Positions 17,302 to 25,782 of a stretch of 64,000 bases of DNA are shown piece after piece. How positions within the stretch are numbered: position 1 is the stretch's first letter; every line of letters begins with the position of its first letter. Where the stretch lies: positions 1-64,000 of the forward strand of contig NZ_MWOK01000004.1 in the NCBI RefSeq assembly GCF_012932145.1, in the 5' to 3' direction. Origin of the DNA: Acidovorax sp. SRB_14. Lineage in GTDB: Bacteria; Pseudomonadota; Gammaproteobacteria; Burkholderiales; Burkholderiaceae_C. The notes beneath the pieces were generated by a model, which was not told the origin of the DNA, did no database searches, and worked only from the letters and a program-made list of their open reading frames with translations. The position numbers and the translations under genes were made by a program.

Positions 17302-18873
17302 ATGACCCAGCATCTCACCCCCCTCGACTACCTGAAAAAAATCCTGACCGCGCGCGTCTACGACGTGGCGGTCGAGTCCGACCTGGACCCCGCCCGCAAC
17401 CTGAGCCGGCGCCTGCACAACAAGGTGCTGCTCAAGCGCGAGGACCAGCAGCCCGTGTTCAGCTTCAAGCTGCGCGGCGCCTACAACAAGATGGCGCACC
17501 TCACGCCCGAGCAGCTGGCGCGCGGCGTGATCTGCGCCTCGGCCGGCAACCATGCCCAGGGCGTGGCCATGAGCGCACGCAAGCTCGGCACGCGCGCCGT
17601 GGTGGTCATGCCGACGACAACGCCGCAGCTCAAGGTCGATGCCGTGCAGGCGCTCGGCGGCGAGGTGGTGCTGCACGGCGAGAGCTATACCGACGCCTAC
17701 GACCACGCGGCCGTGCTGCAGCAGGAGCAGGGCCTGAGCTTCGTGCACCCGTTCGACGACCCCGACGTGATCGCCGGCCAGGGCACGATCGCCATGGAAA
17801 TCCTGCGCCAGCTGCAAAAGCTCGGCAGCAACCGGCTCGACGCCGTGTTCGTGGCGATTGGCGGCGGCGGCCTGATCTCGGGCGTGGCCAACTACATCAA
17901 GGCCGTGCGCCCCGACATCAAGGTGATCGGCGTGCAGATGAACGACTCGGACGCCATGGTGCAGTCGGTGGCGGCAGGCCACCGGGTCACGCTGCCCGAC
18001 GTGGGCCTGTTCTCGGACGGCACGGCCGTCAAACTCGTGGGCGAGGAAACCTTCCGCATCGCGCGCGGTCTGGTCGACGACTACATGACCGTGGACACCG
18101 ACGCGGTCTGTGCCGCGATCAAGGACATCTTTGTCGACACGCGCAGCATCGTTGAGCCGGCCGGCGCGCTGGCCGTGGCCGCGATCAAGCAGTACGTCGC
18201 CCAACACAAGACCAAGGGCGAGACCTACGCCGCCATCCTGTGCGGCGCCAACATGAACTTCGACCGCCTGCGCTTCGTCGCCGAGCGCGCCGAAGTCGGC
18301 GAGGAGCGCGAGGCGCTGCTGGCCGTGACCATCCCCGAGGAGCGCGGCAGCTTCAAGCGCTTTTGCGAAGTCATCGGCGGCCTGCCGGGCGGCCCGCGCA
18401 ACGTTACCGAGTTCAACTACCGCATCCACGACGCGGCGCGCGCCCATGTCTTCGTGGGCCTGGCCACGCACGGCAAGGGCGAGTCGGAGAAGATCGCCAA
18501 GAACTTCCAGCGCCACGGCTTCGAGGCGCTGGACCTGACGCAGGACGAACTGGCCAAGGAGCACCTGCGCCACCTCGTGGGCGGCCACTCGGCGCTGGCG
18601 CAGGACGAGCGCCTGCTGCGCTTCGTCTTCCCCGAGCGCCCGGGCGCGCTGCTCAAATTTTTGAGCCTGATGCAGCCGACCTGGAACATCTCGCTGTTCC
18701 ACTACCGCAACCAGGGCGCCGACTATGGCCGCATCCTCGTGGGCCTGCAGGTGCCACCCGGCGACGCCGCCGCGTTCGACGCCTTCCTGGCCACGCTGGG
18801 CTACCCGCACGTCGAGGAAACGCTGAACCCGGCCTACCGCCTGTTCCTGCAGGCGCCCGCCGTCCCGGCCTGA
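17302..18873 (+). CDS. ilvA: Threonine ammonia-lyase, biosynthetic
   Basis: This 523-residue PLP enzyme deaminates threonine to 2-oxobutanoate, the first step of isoleucine synthesis. The PLP lysine is K56 in FSFKLRGAYNK; the SAGNHAQGVA motif (near 82) and the glycine loop GGGGLISGV (near 187) bind the cofactor. After about residue 330 come two ACT-like regulatory domains, where isoleucine and valine act in the long IlvA form. The length is that of the regulated biosynthetic enzyme, not the short catabolic one. Confidence 0.96.
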   Translation: MTQHLTPLDYLKKILTARVYDVAVESDLDPARNLSRRLHNKVLLKREDQQPVFSFKLRGAYNKMAHLTPEQLARGVICASAGNHAQGVAMSARKLGTRAVVVMPTTTPQLKVDAVQALGGEVVLHGESYTDAYDHAAVLQQEQGLSFVHPFDDPDVIAGQGTIAMEILRQLQKLGSNRLDAVFVAIGGGGLISGVANYIKAVRPDIKVIGVQMNDSDAMVQSVAAGHRVTLPDVGLFSDGTAVKLVGEETFRIARGLVDDYMTVDTDAVCAAIKDIFVDTRSIVEPAGALAVAAIKQYVAQHKTKGETYAAILCGANMNFDRLRFVAERAEVGEEREALLAVTIPEERGSFKRFCEVIGGLPGGPRNVTEFNYRIHDAARAHVFVGLATHGKGESEKIAKNFQRHGFEALDLTQDELAKEHLRHLVGGHSALAQDERLLRFVFPERPGALLKFLSLMQPTWNISLFHYRNQGADYGRILVGLQVPPGDAAAFDAFLATLGYPHVEETLNPAYRLFLQAPAVPA

Positions 18874-18940
18874 TACTTCAAGCAAAAACAGCGTCCAGCG
18901 CTTACTCAGTCTGCGTTGGCAGCTATTGTTTTTGAGAAAC
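18874..18940 (-). repeat. Dispersed AGCGCTT-core repeat, copy D
   Basis: One of the clearest copies. On the minus strand it reads CAATAGCTGCCAACGC, spacer, GTAAGCGCTGG, then GTTTTTGCTTGAAG. It fills the gap between ilvA and cobS and may carry the region just before the cobS ribosome site. Confidence 0.8.
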
Positions 18941-18949
18941 AGCGACCCC

Positions 18950-19774
18950 ATGCAAGCGTTTCGCCACTACCTGCTGGCCGTGCAGTTCTTCACGCGCATC
19001 CCCGTCACGGGGCGGCTGGCGGCGTGGGTGGGCTTCAGCCCGGCGCTGCTGCGCGCCAGCAGCGCGCACTTTCCGGGCGTCGGTTGGCTGGTGGCCGCGG
19101 TGGCGGCGGGCGTGTACGCGGCGCTGCAGTGGGCGCTCGGCGCGCAGCCGTTCGCGCCGCTCGTGGCCGCGGTCTTCAGCACCATCGCCACGGTGCTGGT
19201 AACAGGGGGCTTCCATGAAGACGGCCTCGGCGATGTGGCCGACGGCCTGGGCGGCAGCGCCCAGAAGGAGCGCGCGCTCGAGATCATGAAGGACTCGCGC
19301 ATCGGCGCTTTTGGCGCCATGGCGCTGGTGCTGGCGCTGCTGGCCAAGACCAGCCTGCTGGCGCTGCTGGGCGCGCACAGCCTCGCCGCCGCGCTGTGCG
19401 CGCTGGTCGGCGGCCATGTGCTGTCGCGCTTTTGGCCGCTGGGGCTGGTGCGCGCCCTGCCGCATGTGGGCGACACCGCCACGTCCAAGAGCAAGCCGCT
19501 GGCCGACCAGATCAGCGCGCGCGCGCTGTGGGCTGCGGGTTTGTGGTGTTTTCTGCCTCTGGCCCTTGTCTGGCAAGCGCATTCAGCTCTCTTTCTGATA
19601 GCAGGCGTGGCCTGCAGCGCGCTGGGCGCCGCGCACATGGCGCGGCGGTTTGCACGGCGCCTGCAGGGCTTCACCGGCGACTGCCTGGGCGCCGTGCAGC
19701 AGGTCAGCGAAGTGGGTTTTTACCTCGGCGCCGCGCTGGCGCTGGGGCCGCTGGCGCGCTGGGTGGGCGCGTGA
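18950..19774 (+). CDS. cobS: Adenosylcobinamide-GDP ribazoletransferase (cobalamin synthase)
   Basis: This 274-residue integral membrane enzyme joins adenosylcobinamide-GDP to alpha-ribazole in the last steps of cobalamin assembly. Conserved blocks are FTRIPV near the start, FPGVGWLVA, GGFHEDGLGDVADGLGG (acidic metal site, near 88), KDSRIGAFG and the C-terminal GDCLGAVQQVSEV. Several hydrophobic spans are visible. Met 18950 starts the conserved sequence; an in-frame ATG 24 bases earlier lies by the repeat. Repeat copy E lies inside the gene, in frame. Its stop overlaps the cobC GTG start. Confidence 0.94.
   Translation: MQAFRHYLLAVQFFTRIPVTGRLAAWVGFSPALLRASSAHFPGVGWLVAAVAAGVYAALQWALGAQPFAPLVAAVFSTIATVLVTGGFHEDGLGDVADGLGGSAQKERALEIMKDSRIGAFGAMALVLALLAKTSLLALLGAHSLAAALCALVGGHVLSRFWPLGLVRALPHVGDTATSKSKPLADQISARALWAAGLWCFLPLALVWQAHSALFLIAGVACSALGAAHMARRFARRLQGFTGDCLGAVQQVSEVGFYLGAALALGPLARWVGA
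19546..19603 (-). repeat. Dispersed AGCGCTT-core repeat, copy E (inside cobS)
   Basis: On the minus strand it reads TGCTATCAGAAAGAG, then AATGCGCTTGCCAGACAAGGG and AGAGGCAGAAAA. It is kept in frame within cobS, where it encodes part of a hydrophobic segment (LPLALVWQAHSALFLIAG). Confidence 0.65.
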
Positions 19775-20340
19775 GCGCCCGGCGCCTCTGGCTGGCGCGC
19801 CACGCTCAGCCACTGGTGGCCCCCGGCACCTGCTATGGCGCGCTCGACCTGCCGGCCGACGCCGCGGCCACGGCCGAGAGCGCGCGGCGCCTGGCCGCGG
19901 CCCTGCCGCACGGCCTGGCGGTGCGCCACTCTTCGCTACAAAGATGCGAGCTTCTGGCGCTTGCCCTGCAAGGGCTCAGGCCCGATCTGACGCTTCAAGC
20001 CGACGCGCGGCTGGCAGAGATGGACTTTGGCGCCTGGGAAGGCCGGCCGTGGGATGCCATGGCGCGCGCCGACATCGACGCCTGGACCGCCGCGTTCGCC
20101 ACGCACCGCCCTGGCGGCGGCGAGGCGCTCGAGCGCATGCTGGCGCGCGTGGGCGCCGCGCTGCGGGACGCCCAGAGCCGCACCCACGGCGGGCGCGATG
20201 TGCTCTGGATCACCCACGCGGGCGTCGCGCGCTGCGTGCAGTGGCTGCTGCAGGCCGCGCCCGGCGCAGCGCTGCGTGCCGACGCCTGGCCGACCGCAGC
20301 GCCAGCGTTCGGCGCATGGACGGTGTGGGACCTGGAGTGA
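19771..20340 (+). CDS. cobC: Histidine phosphatase family protein, probable alpha-ribazole phosphatase
   Basis: This 189-residue phosphoglycerate-mutase-like phosphatase begins at a GTG that overlaps the cobS stop (GTGA). The phosphohistidine motif is WLARHAQP (His at residue 11), and the second catalytic histidine is in WITHAGVAR near 151. FGAWEGRPWD is also typical of the family. Coupling to cobS supports dephosphorylation of alpha-ribazole phosphate in cobalamin synthesis. A dispersed repeat copy (F) is contained in frame. Confidence 0.85.
   Translation: MSARRLWLARHAQPLVAPGTCYGALDLPADAAATAESARRLAAALPHGLAVRHSSLQRCELLALALQGLRPDLTLQADARLAEMDFGAWEGRPWDAMARADIDAWTAAFATHRPGGGEALERMLARVGAALRDAQSRTHGGRDVLWITHAGVARCVQWLLQAAPGAALRADAWPTAAPAFGAWTVWDLE
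19936..20000 (+). repeat. Dispersed AGCGCTT-core repeat, copy F (inside cobC)
   Basis: It reads CTACAAAGATGCGAGCTTCT, then GGCGCTTGCCCTGCAAGGGC, AGGCC and CTTCAAG, matching the family in order and spacing. It encodes the segment LQRCELLALALQGLRPDLTL of CobC. Confidence 0.6.
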
Positions 20341-20377
20341 GACACCGGGGTGCGGCGCACCGATGCGCCCAGCGCCG

Positions 20378-20818
20378 TCACTGGCGCGCCGGCATCTCCA
20401 GCGTGATCGTGGCGGGGCCGTCCAGAGCCGGGCCCAGGCGGGCCTGGCGCGGGCCCAGCGACTGCAGCACCAGGCCGGCGTCGACCACGGCGCCGGCGCG
20501 AAACGGCTTGGCCGGCTGGCCGTCCACGGCGATCAGCGCCGCCCCGCCGCCACTGCTGCGGCCGGCGAGCACGCCCACCAGCGCAAAGCGGCTGGCCAGC
20601 GCCGGTGCCGTCGGCGCAGCGGCCGTGGACACGCCCAGCAGCCGCGCCATGGCCTGCGCGTCGGGGGCCGGCGGGGCTGCAGACACGGCCGGCACGGGCA
20701 GGCCCGAAGGCACGGCCAGCAGGCGCAGCGCCCAATAAAAGACGCTGGCCGCGGCCAGCGCCCACAGCGCCATGGTTGCCAGGCGCACGTTCCAACGGCC
20801 TTCGGTATTTGTCACCAT
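20378..20818 (-). CDS. gspC: Type II secretion protein GspC-like (short form, no PDZ)
   Basis: This is a 146-residue inner membrane protein. It has a short cytoplasmic start, one membrane span (MALWALAAASVFYWALRLLA, about residues 15-34), an Ala/Pro linker, then a homology-region domain with FALVGVLAGR and GGAALIAVDGQPAKPFRAG. GspC normally links the inner membrane platform to the secretin and is nearly twice as long because of a PDZ or coiled-coil C-terminus, absent here. It is divergent from gspG, 66 bases away. Assignment rests on the domain pattern and the T2SS context. Confidence 0.82.
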   Translation of the reverse strand: MVTNTEGRWNVRLATMALWALAAASVFYWALRLLAVPSGLPVPAVSAAPPAPDAQAMARLLGVSTAAAPTAPALASRFALVGVLAGRSSGGGAALIAVDGQPAKPFRAGAVVDAGLVLQSLGPRQARLGPALDGPATITLEMPARQ

Positions 20819-20884
20819 CGCAGGATTATCATTCACGCGATCCGCGCGGCACACGCGCCTTGCCCCTACCGATTGCCCATTGCC

Positions 20885-21334
20885 ATGAAACGCCCCCTCT
20901 CTCTTGCCCGCGCCGCGCGCCGCCATATCGCCCGGGGCTTCACCCTGATCGAACTGATGGTGGTGCTGGTCATCATCGGCGTGCTGGCCGCGCTGATCGT
21001 GCCCAACGTGCTCGACCGCGCCGACGACGCGCGCGTCACGGCGGCCCGCACCGATGTCACCAACCTCATGCAGGCGCTCAAGCTCTACCGCCTCGACAAC
21101 CAGCGCTACCCCACGGGCGATCAGGGCCTGCAGGCCCTGATCGCCAAGCCCACGGCCGGCCCGCCGCCTCCCAACTGGAAGCCCTACCTCGACAAGCTGC
21201 CCAACGACCCCTGGGGCCGGCCTTACCAATACCTCAACCCTGGCGTCAAGGGCGAGATCGACGTGATGTCCTTGGGCGCCGACGGCCAGCCCGGCGGCGA
21301 AGGCAAGAACGCCGACATCGGCAGCTGGCAATAG
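20885..21334 (+). CDS. gspG: Type II secretion major pseudopilin GspG
   Basis: This 149-residue major pseudopilin has a basic leader ending in G, cut before FTLIELMVVLVIIGVLAALI; the Glu at mature position 5 is present. The GspG body is clear: YRLDNQRYPTGDQGLQAL, NDPWGRPYQY and LGADGQPGGEGKNADI, the last including the calcium-binding loop. It polymerises into the periplasmic pseudopilus. It begins the plus-strand T2SS operon. The prepilin peptidase GspO is not in the window. Confidence 0.96.
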   Translation: MKRPLSLARAARRHIARGFTLIELMVVLVIIGVLAALIVPNVLDRADDARVTAARTDVTNLMQALKLYRLDNQRYPTGDQGLQALIAKPTAGPPPPNWKPYLDKLPNDPWGRPYQYLNPGVKGEIDVMSLGADGQPGGEGKNADIGSWQ

Positions 21335-21375
21335 CCGCACTTCCCCTGCCTGCGCTGCGGCGCCGGCACCACCCC

Positions 21376-21813
21376 ATGCACCCCGCCACCCGCCGCCGCG
21401 CCCACGGCTTCACGCTGCTGGAGCTGTTGGTGGTCGTCAGCATCATGGCGCTGGCCACGGCCGGCGTGGGCCTGGCGCTGCGCGATCCGGGCCAGACACA
21501 GCTCGCGCGCGAAGGCGAACGGCTGGCGGCGCTGCTCGAATCGGCACGCGCGCAGTCGCGGGCCAGCGGCGTTCCGGTGCGCTGGCAGGCGGTGGCGGGA
21601 GGCTTTCGCTTTGACGGCGTGCGCGCCGGCACGCTGCCCGCGCAGTGGCTCAGCGCCGACACCCGGGTGCGCGGCGCCGCAGTGCTGGTGCTCGGGCCCG
21701 AACCGTTGATCGGCCCGCAGGCGGTGACGCTGTTTCTGCAAGACCACCCCGAGCGCGCCCTGCGCGTGGCCAGCGACGGTCTGCGCCCGTTCACTGCCGA
21801 GCCGGTGCCATGA
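21376..21813 (+). CDS. gspH: Type II secretion minor pseudopilin GspH
   Basis: This 145-residue pseudopilin has a leader ending HG, cut before FTLLELLVVVSIMALATAGV. The C-terminal part is beta-rich and ends RVASDGLRPF, as in GspH. It lies 41 bases after gspG, and its stop overlaps the gspI start (ATGA). Confidence 0.9.
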   Translation: MHPATRRRAHGFTLLELLVVVSIMALATAGVGLALRDPGQTQLAREGERLAALLESARAQSRASGVPVRWQAVAGGFRFDGVRAGTLPAQWLSADTRVRGAAVLVLGPEPLIGPQAVTLFLQDHPERALRVASDGLRPFTAEPVP

Positions 21814-22163
21814 CGCAGCGCGGCTTCACCCTGGTCGAGGTGCTCGTGGCGCTGGCCATCGTCGCCATTGCGCTGCTCGCGGGGCTGCAGGCGACGAGCG
21901 CGCTCACGCGCAACGCGCAGCGCCAGGCCGACGTGCTGCTGGCCCACCTGTGCGCCGAGAACGAGCTGGTGCAGGTGCGCCTGTCGCGCCAGATGCCGTC
22001 CGTCGGCGACAGCCAGCACAGTTGCGTGCAGGCCGGACGCGAGTTCACGGTCGCCGTGGCGGTGCGGCCGACGCCCAACCCGAGCTTCCGGCGCGTCGAT
22101 GCGCAGGTGCTGGCCGAGGGCAGCCCGGTGCTGCGCCTGTCGACCATCGTGGGGCGGCGCTAG
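21810..22163 (+). CDS. gspI: Type II secretion minor pseudopilin GspI
   Basis: This 117-residue minor pseudopilin starts MTQRG, then FTLVEVLVALAIVAIALLAG. The GspI hallmark CAENELVQVRLS is near residue 49. GspI nucleates the pseudopilus tip with GspJ and GspK. The next gene starts immediately after its stop. Confidence 0.93.
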   Translation: MTQRGFTLVEVLVALAIVAIALLAGLQATSALTRNAQRQADVLLAHLCAENELVQVRLSRQMPSVGDSQHSCVQAGREFTVAVAVRPTPNPSFRRVDAQVLAEGSPVLRLSTIVGRR

Positions 22164-22883
22164 ATGGACACCCGGACGCGCGCGCGCGGCTTCACCCTGG
22201 TCGAGCTGCTGGTGGCCCTGGCCGTGATGGCCTTGCTGGCCATCGTGAGCTGGCGCGGCCTCGACGGCATGGTGCGCTCGCAGGAACAGACGCGCCAGCG
22301 CGGCGACGCCCTGCTGGTGCTGCAGGCGGCCCTGGCGCAGTGGGGCACCGACCTCGATGCGCTGCTGCCACTGGAGCACACCGTGCCCATTGCCTGGGAC
22401 GGACAGGTGCTGCGCCTCACGCGCCGCAGCAGCGCCGTGCCGGACCCCGGTGCCCTGGTGGTGGCCTGGGCGCAGCGCAATGTGCAGGGACAGGGCCAGT
22501 GGCTGCGCTGGCAGTCTGCGCCGCTGCGCACGCGCGCCGAGTGGCAGCAGGCCTGGCAACAGGCCGCCCTCTGGGCGCGCAACCCGGGTGCGGCCGAAAA
22601 GCGCGGCGAGGTGGCCCTGCTTCCGCTGGCCGGCTGGCAGGTGTTCTATTACCGCCGCGACGCCTGGACCAACCCGCAGTCGAGCAGCGACGCGTCCGCA
22701 CCCTCCGGCGCCCCTGGTGCGCCTGGTGCGCCCGGCGCCCCGAATGCGCCCGCTGCCCCGAGCGCGGACACCACCATCCCCGACGGCGTGCGCCTGCAGC
22801 TGGACCTGCCGCCGGGCGCGGGGCTGGCGGGGCCGGTCATGCGCGACTGGGTGAATCCGCTGCGCGGCGGCGGCAAGTCATGA
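22164..22883 (+). CDS. gspJ: Type II secretion minor pseudopilin GspJ with a collagen-like insert
   Basis: This 239-residue tip pseudopilin starts MDTRTRARG, then FTLVELLVALAVMALLAIVS, followed by the GspJ block SWRGLDGMVRSQ. Near residues 179-200 a Gly-Ala-Pro tract (GAPGAPGAPGAPNAPAAP) is inserted before the final strands; this is not part of the usual GspJ fold and is encoded by a short tandem DNA repeat. Its stop overlaps the gspK start. Confidence 0.93.
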   Translation: MDTRTRARGFTLVELLVALAVMALLAIVSWRGLDGMVRSQEQTRQRGDALLVLQAALAQWGTDLDALLPLEHTVPIAWDGQVLRLTRRSSAVPDPGALVVAWAQRNVQGQGQWLRWQSAPLRTRAEWQQAWQQAALWARNPGAAEKRGEVALLPLAGWQVFYYRRDAWTNPQSSSDASAPSGAPGAPGAPGAPNAPAAPSADTTIPDGVRLQLDLPPGAGLAGPVMRDWVNPLRGGGKS

Positions 22884-23854
22884 GCGTGCGTCCACGCCAG
22901 GCCGGCGCCGCCCTGCTGGCCGCGATGCTCACCGTGACGCTGGTGGCCACCTTTGCCGCCAGCGCCATGTGGCAGCAGTGGCGCGCCATCGAGGTCGAGA
23001 CCGCCGAGCGGGCGCGCGTGCAATCGGCCTGGATCCTGGTCGGCGCGCTCGACTGGTCGCGCCTGATCCTGGCCGAAGACCGCAACGCCGGCGGCGCCGA
23101 CTACTTGGCCGAACCCTGGGCCGTGCCGCTCGAAGAAGCCCGCCTGTCGACCTTTTTGGCGGCCGAGGGCGGCGTGGCGCAGCAACCCGACGCCAGCACC
23201 GACACCAGCGATGCCTTCCTGTCGGGCCAAATCATCGACCTGCAATCGCGCCTGAACCTGGCCAACCTGGTGGTGGACGGCGCCGTGCAAAAGGACGTGC
23301 TGGCACAGTTCCAACGCCTGTTCGCACGCCTGGGCCTGCCGCCGGCGGCAGCGGGCTCCCTGGCCGAGTCGCTGCGCCTGGCCCAGCAGGCCGGCAGCAA
23401 CAATGCCGAGCTGCCGCTGATGCCACAAACCTTGGCACAACTGACCTGGCTGGGCCTGGCGCCCGCCACCGTGGCCCTGCTTGCGCCGCATGTGACGCTG
23501 CTGCCGCGGCCCACCCCGGTCAACCTGAACACCGCAGGCGCCGAGGTGCTGATGGCCTGCATCGACGGACTGGGCCAGGCCGGCGCCAACAAGCTGATGG
23601 CGGTGCGTGAGATCCAGCACTTTCGCAGTGTGCAAGAGGCGCGCGCGCTGCTGGGCAGCGGTGCCACGGTGGGCAATGCGGCGCTGGGCGTGCGCTCGGA
23701 CTACTTTGAAGTGCGTGGCCGGCTGCGCCTGGGCGACGTGACGGTGCAGGAGCGCTCGCTGGTGGTGCGCGACGGCGCCACCGTGCGCGCCCTGTGGCGC
23801 GAACGCGGCGCCACCGCGTGGGCCGGGGCAGCTGCGGCGCCCACAACGCCGTGA
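22880..23854 (+). CDS. gspK: Type II secretion minor pseudopilin GspK
   Basis: This 324-residue large minor pseudopilin has the N-terminus RQAGAALLAAMLTVTLVATFAA, lacking the position-5 Glu as usual for GspK. Typical GspK features follow: IDLQSRLNLANL near residue 117 and VNLNTAGAEVLMA near 214. GspK caps the pseudopilus. A 100-base gap with no visible gene separates it from gspL. Confidence 0.94.
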   Translation: MSVRPRQAGAALLAAMLTVTLVATFAASAMWQQWRAIEVETAERARVQSAWILVGALDWSRLILAEDRNAGGADYLAEPWAVPLEEARLSTFLAAEGGVAQQPDASTDTSDAFLSGQIIDLQSRLNLANLVVDGAVQKDVLAQFQRLFARLGLPPAAAGSLAESLRLAQQAGSNNAELPLMPQTLAQLTWLGLAPATVALLAPHVTLLPRPTPVNLNTAGAEVLMACIDGLGQAGANKLMAVREIQHFRSVQEARALLGSGATVGNAALGVRSDYFEVRGRLRLGDVTVQERSLVVRDGATVRALWRERGATAWAGAAAAPTTP

Positions 23855-23954
23855 ACGCGCCCCGCCAGCGGCTCCAGCACGCGCCGTCCGGCAGCAGACG
23901 TCCAGATACACCCACGACACAACCGACCTCTACAATGGCCCGCCACTGTCTTCC

Positions 23955-25187
23955 ATGAGCACCCTGATCCTCCACCTGCCCCTGGCGCGCCTGGGGCCTA
24001 ACACCGAATTGCGCTACACGCTGAGCGCCGACGGCCACCACGCCAGCGGCCACGCCAGCGCACGCGCGGCCCAGTTGCCCGAGTCCGGCCGCGCTGCCGG
24101 CGAGGTGGTGGCCGTGGTGCCGGCGCGTGCGCTGTCGTGGCAACGCGTGCAGTTGCCGCAAGGCGTGGGCCGCCAGTCGCCGCGCCTGCGCGCCGTGCTC
24201 GAAGGCCTGCTCGAAGAGCGCCTGCTCGACGACCCTGAACAGCTGCACTTTGCGCTGGAGCCCGGCGCCCGGCCCGGCACGCCCGCCTGGGTGGCCATTT
24301 GCGACCGCGCCTGGCTGCGCGAAGCGCTGCAGGTGCTCGAAGCCGCGGGCCGCCCGGCCACGCGCGTGGTGCCCGAATTTGCGCCGGGCGCCACCGCCAG
24401 CGGCCAGAGCGAGATGTTCGCGCAGGGCACGCCCGAAGACGCGCAGCTGGTCGTCACCGGCCACGGCGCCGACCTGGGCGTGGCCGTGCTGCCCCTGTCG
24501 GGCGCCGCGCTGGCGCTGGCCGGCGCCAGCGAAGACGACCCCGTGCCCGTGCGCGCCGAACCCGCCGTGGCCGCGCTGGCCGAGCGCGTGCTGGCGCGCC
24601 CCGTGCAGCTCGAGAGCGCGAGCGAGCGCGCCCTGCAGGCCGCGCGCAGCGACTGGGATCTGGCGCAGTTCGACCTGGCCAGCTCGGGCCGCACGCGCAC
24701 GCTACGCAAGGCCGGCTCGCTGGCCGGCGCCGTGCTGCGCGCGCCGCAGTGGCGCGCCGCGCGCTGGGGCGCCGCCGTGCTGGTGCTGGCGCACGTGGTG
24801 GGCCTCAATGCCTGGGCCTGGCAAGAGCGCCAGGCGCTCGCCGCCAAGCAGGGCGGCGTGCGCCAGGCCCTCACCGCCACCTTCCCGCAGGTGCGCCTGG
24901 TGGTGGATGCGCCCGTGCAGATGGAGCGCGAACTGGCCCTGCTGCGCCTGTCCGCCGGTGCCCTGTCGGCCAGTGACCTCGAACCCCTGCTCGCCGCCAC
25001 CGCCGGCGTCCTGCCCGCCGCCTGGCAGGCCAGCGCCATCGACTACAGCGCCGGCGCGCTGCGCCTGCGCGGCCCCGCGCTCAGCGCCGAAGAGCAGGGC
25101 CGCGCCACCGCCGCCGCGCGCGCCAGCGGCTACCAACTGGACACCGAGGGCGACAGCCTGCGCGTGCGCGCCGGAGCCACGCCATGA
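23955..25187 (+). CDS. gspL: Type II secretion inner membrane platform protein GspL
   Basis: This 410-residue platform protein has a large cytoplasmic actin-like domain (start MSTLILHLPLARLG; WQRVQLPQGVGRQSPRLRAVLEG block cut across residues 60-82), one transmembrane span near residues 273-293, and a periplasmic ferredoxin-like domain. It docks the GspE ATPase to the platform with GspM. Its stop overlaps the gspM start (ATGA). Confidence 0.92.
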   Translation: MSTLILHLPLARLGPNTELRYTLSADGHHASGHASARAAQLPESGRAAGEVVAVVPARALSWQRVQLPQGVGRQSPRLRAVLEGLLEERLLDDPEQLHFALEPGARPGTPAWVAICDRAWLREALQVLEAAGRPATRVVPEFAPGATASGQSEMFAQGTPEDAQLVVTGHGADLGVAVLPLSGAALALAGASEDDPVPVRAEPAVAALAERVLARPVQLESASERALQAARSDWDLAQFDLASSGRTRTLRKAGSLAGAVLRAPQWRAARWGAAVLVLAHVVGLNAWAWQERQALAAKQGGVRQALTATFPQVRLVVDAPVQMERELALLRLSAGALSASDLEPLLAATAGVLPAAWQASAIDYSAGALRLRGPALSAEEQGRATAAARASGYQLDTEGDSLRVRAGATP

Positions 25188-25747
25188 GCCCCCAGGCCGT
25201 CTCCCACGCCACCGCCGCGCAGCTGCGCACGCGCTGGCAGGCCCTGGCCCCGCGCGAGCGCCGTCTGGTGCGCGCTGCGTCCGCCGCCATTGCGCTGGCC
25301 CTGCTGTGGTGGGTCGGCATCGCGCCGGCGCTCCAAACGCAGCGCACCGCGCCCGCACGCCATGCGGAGCTGGATGCGGAGCTGCAGCGCATGCAGGCGC
25401 TGCAGGCCGAGGCCCAGCAACTGCAAGGCACGCCGCGCGCCGATCCCGACAACGCCCGGCGCGCGCTGGAAAGCGCGGTGACCGAACACCTGGGCGGCAG
25501 CGCCCGCCTCAGCCTCTCCGGCGACCAGGCCACCGTCACGCTCAAGGGCACGCCGGCCGATGCGCTTGCGCCCTGGCTGGCGCAGGTGCGCAGCAACGCG
25601 CACGCCGTGCCGCAAGAGGTGCACCTGGTGCGCAGCGGCGCCGCAGCGGCCGAAGGCCGCCGCACCACGGCGCTGTCCGACCTGCCCGCTGCCGCCCCCG
25701 CCCCGCTCTGGGATGGCACGCTGGTGCTGGCCCTGCCGCCGCGCTGA
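25184..25747 (+). CDS. gspM: Type II secretion platform protein GspM
   Basis: This 187-residue bitopic protein has a short cytoplasmic tail (WQALAPRERRLVRAA), a membrane span near residues 32-50, a coiled-coil stretch rich in Gln, Glu and Ala (about 55-85), and a periplasmic domain. The tail wording and the position after gspL identify GspM. Confidence 0.9.
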   Translation: MSPQAVSHATAAQLRTRWQALAPRERRLVRAASAAIALALLWWVGIAPALQTQRTAPARHAELDAELQRMQALQAEAQQLQGTPRADPDNARRALESAVTEHLGGSARLSLSGDQATVTLKGTPADALAPWLAQVRSNAHAVPQEVHLVRSGAAAAEGRRTTALSDLPAAAPAPLWDGTLVLALPPR

Positions 25748-25782
25748 ACGGACCCGCCGGCCTGCGCGCCCTCCTGCCCGCC

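Noticed and set aside
17242-18951. A 569-codon frame antisense to ilvA
   Set aside because: It is a shadow of ilvA, with no recognisable domain or ribosome site.
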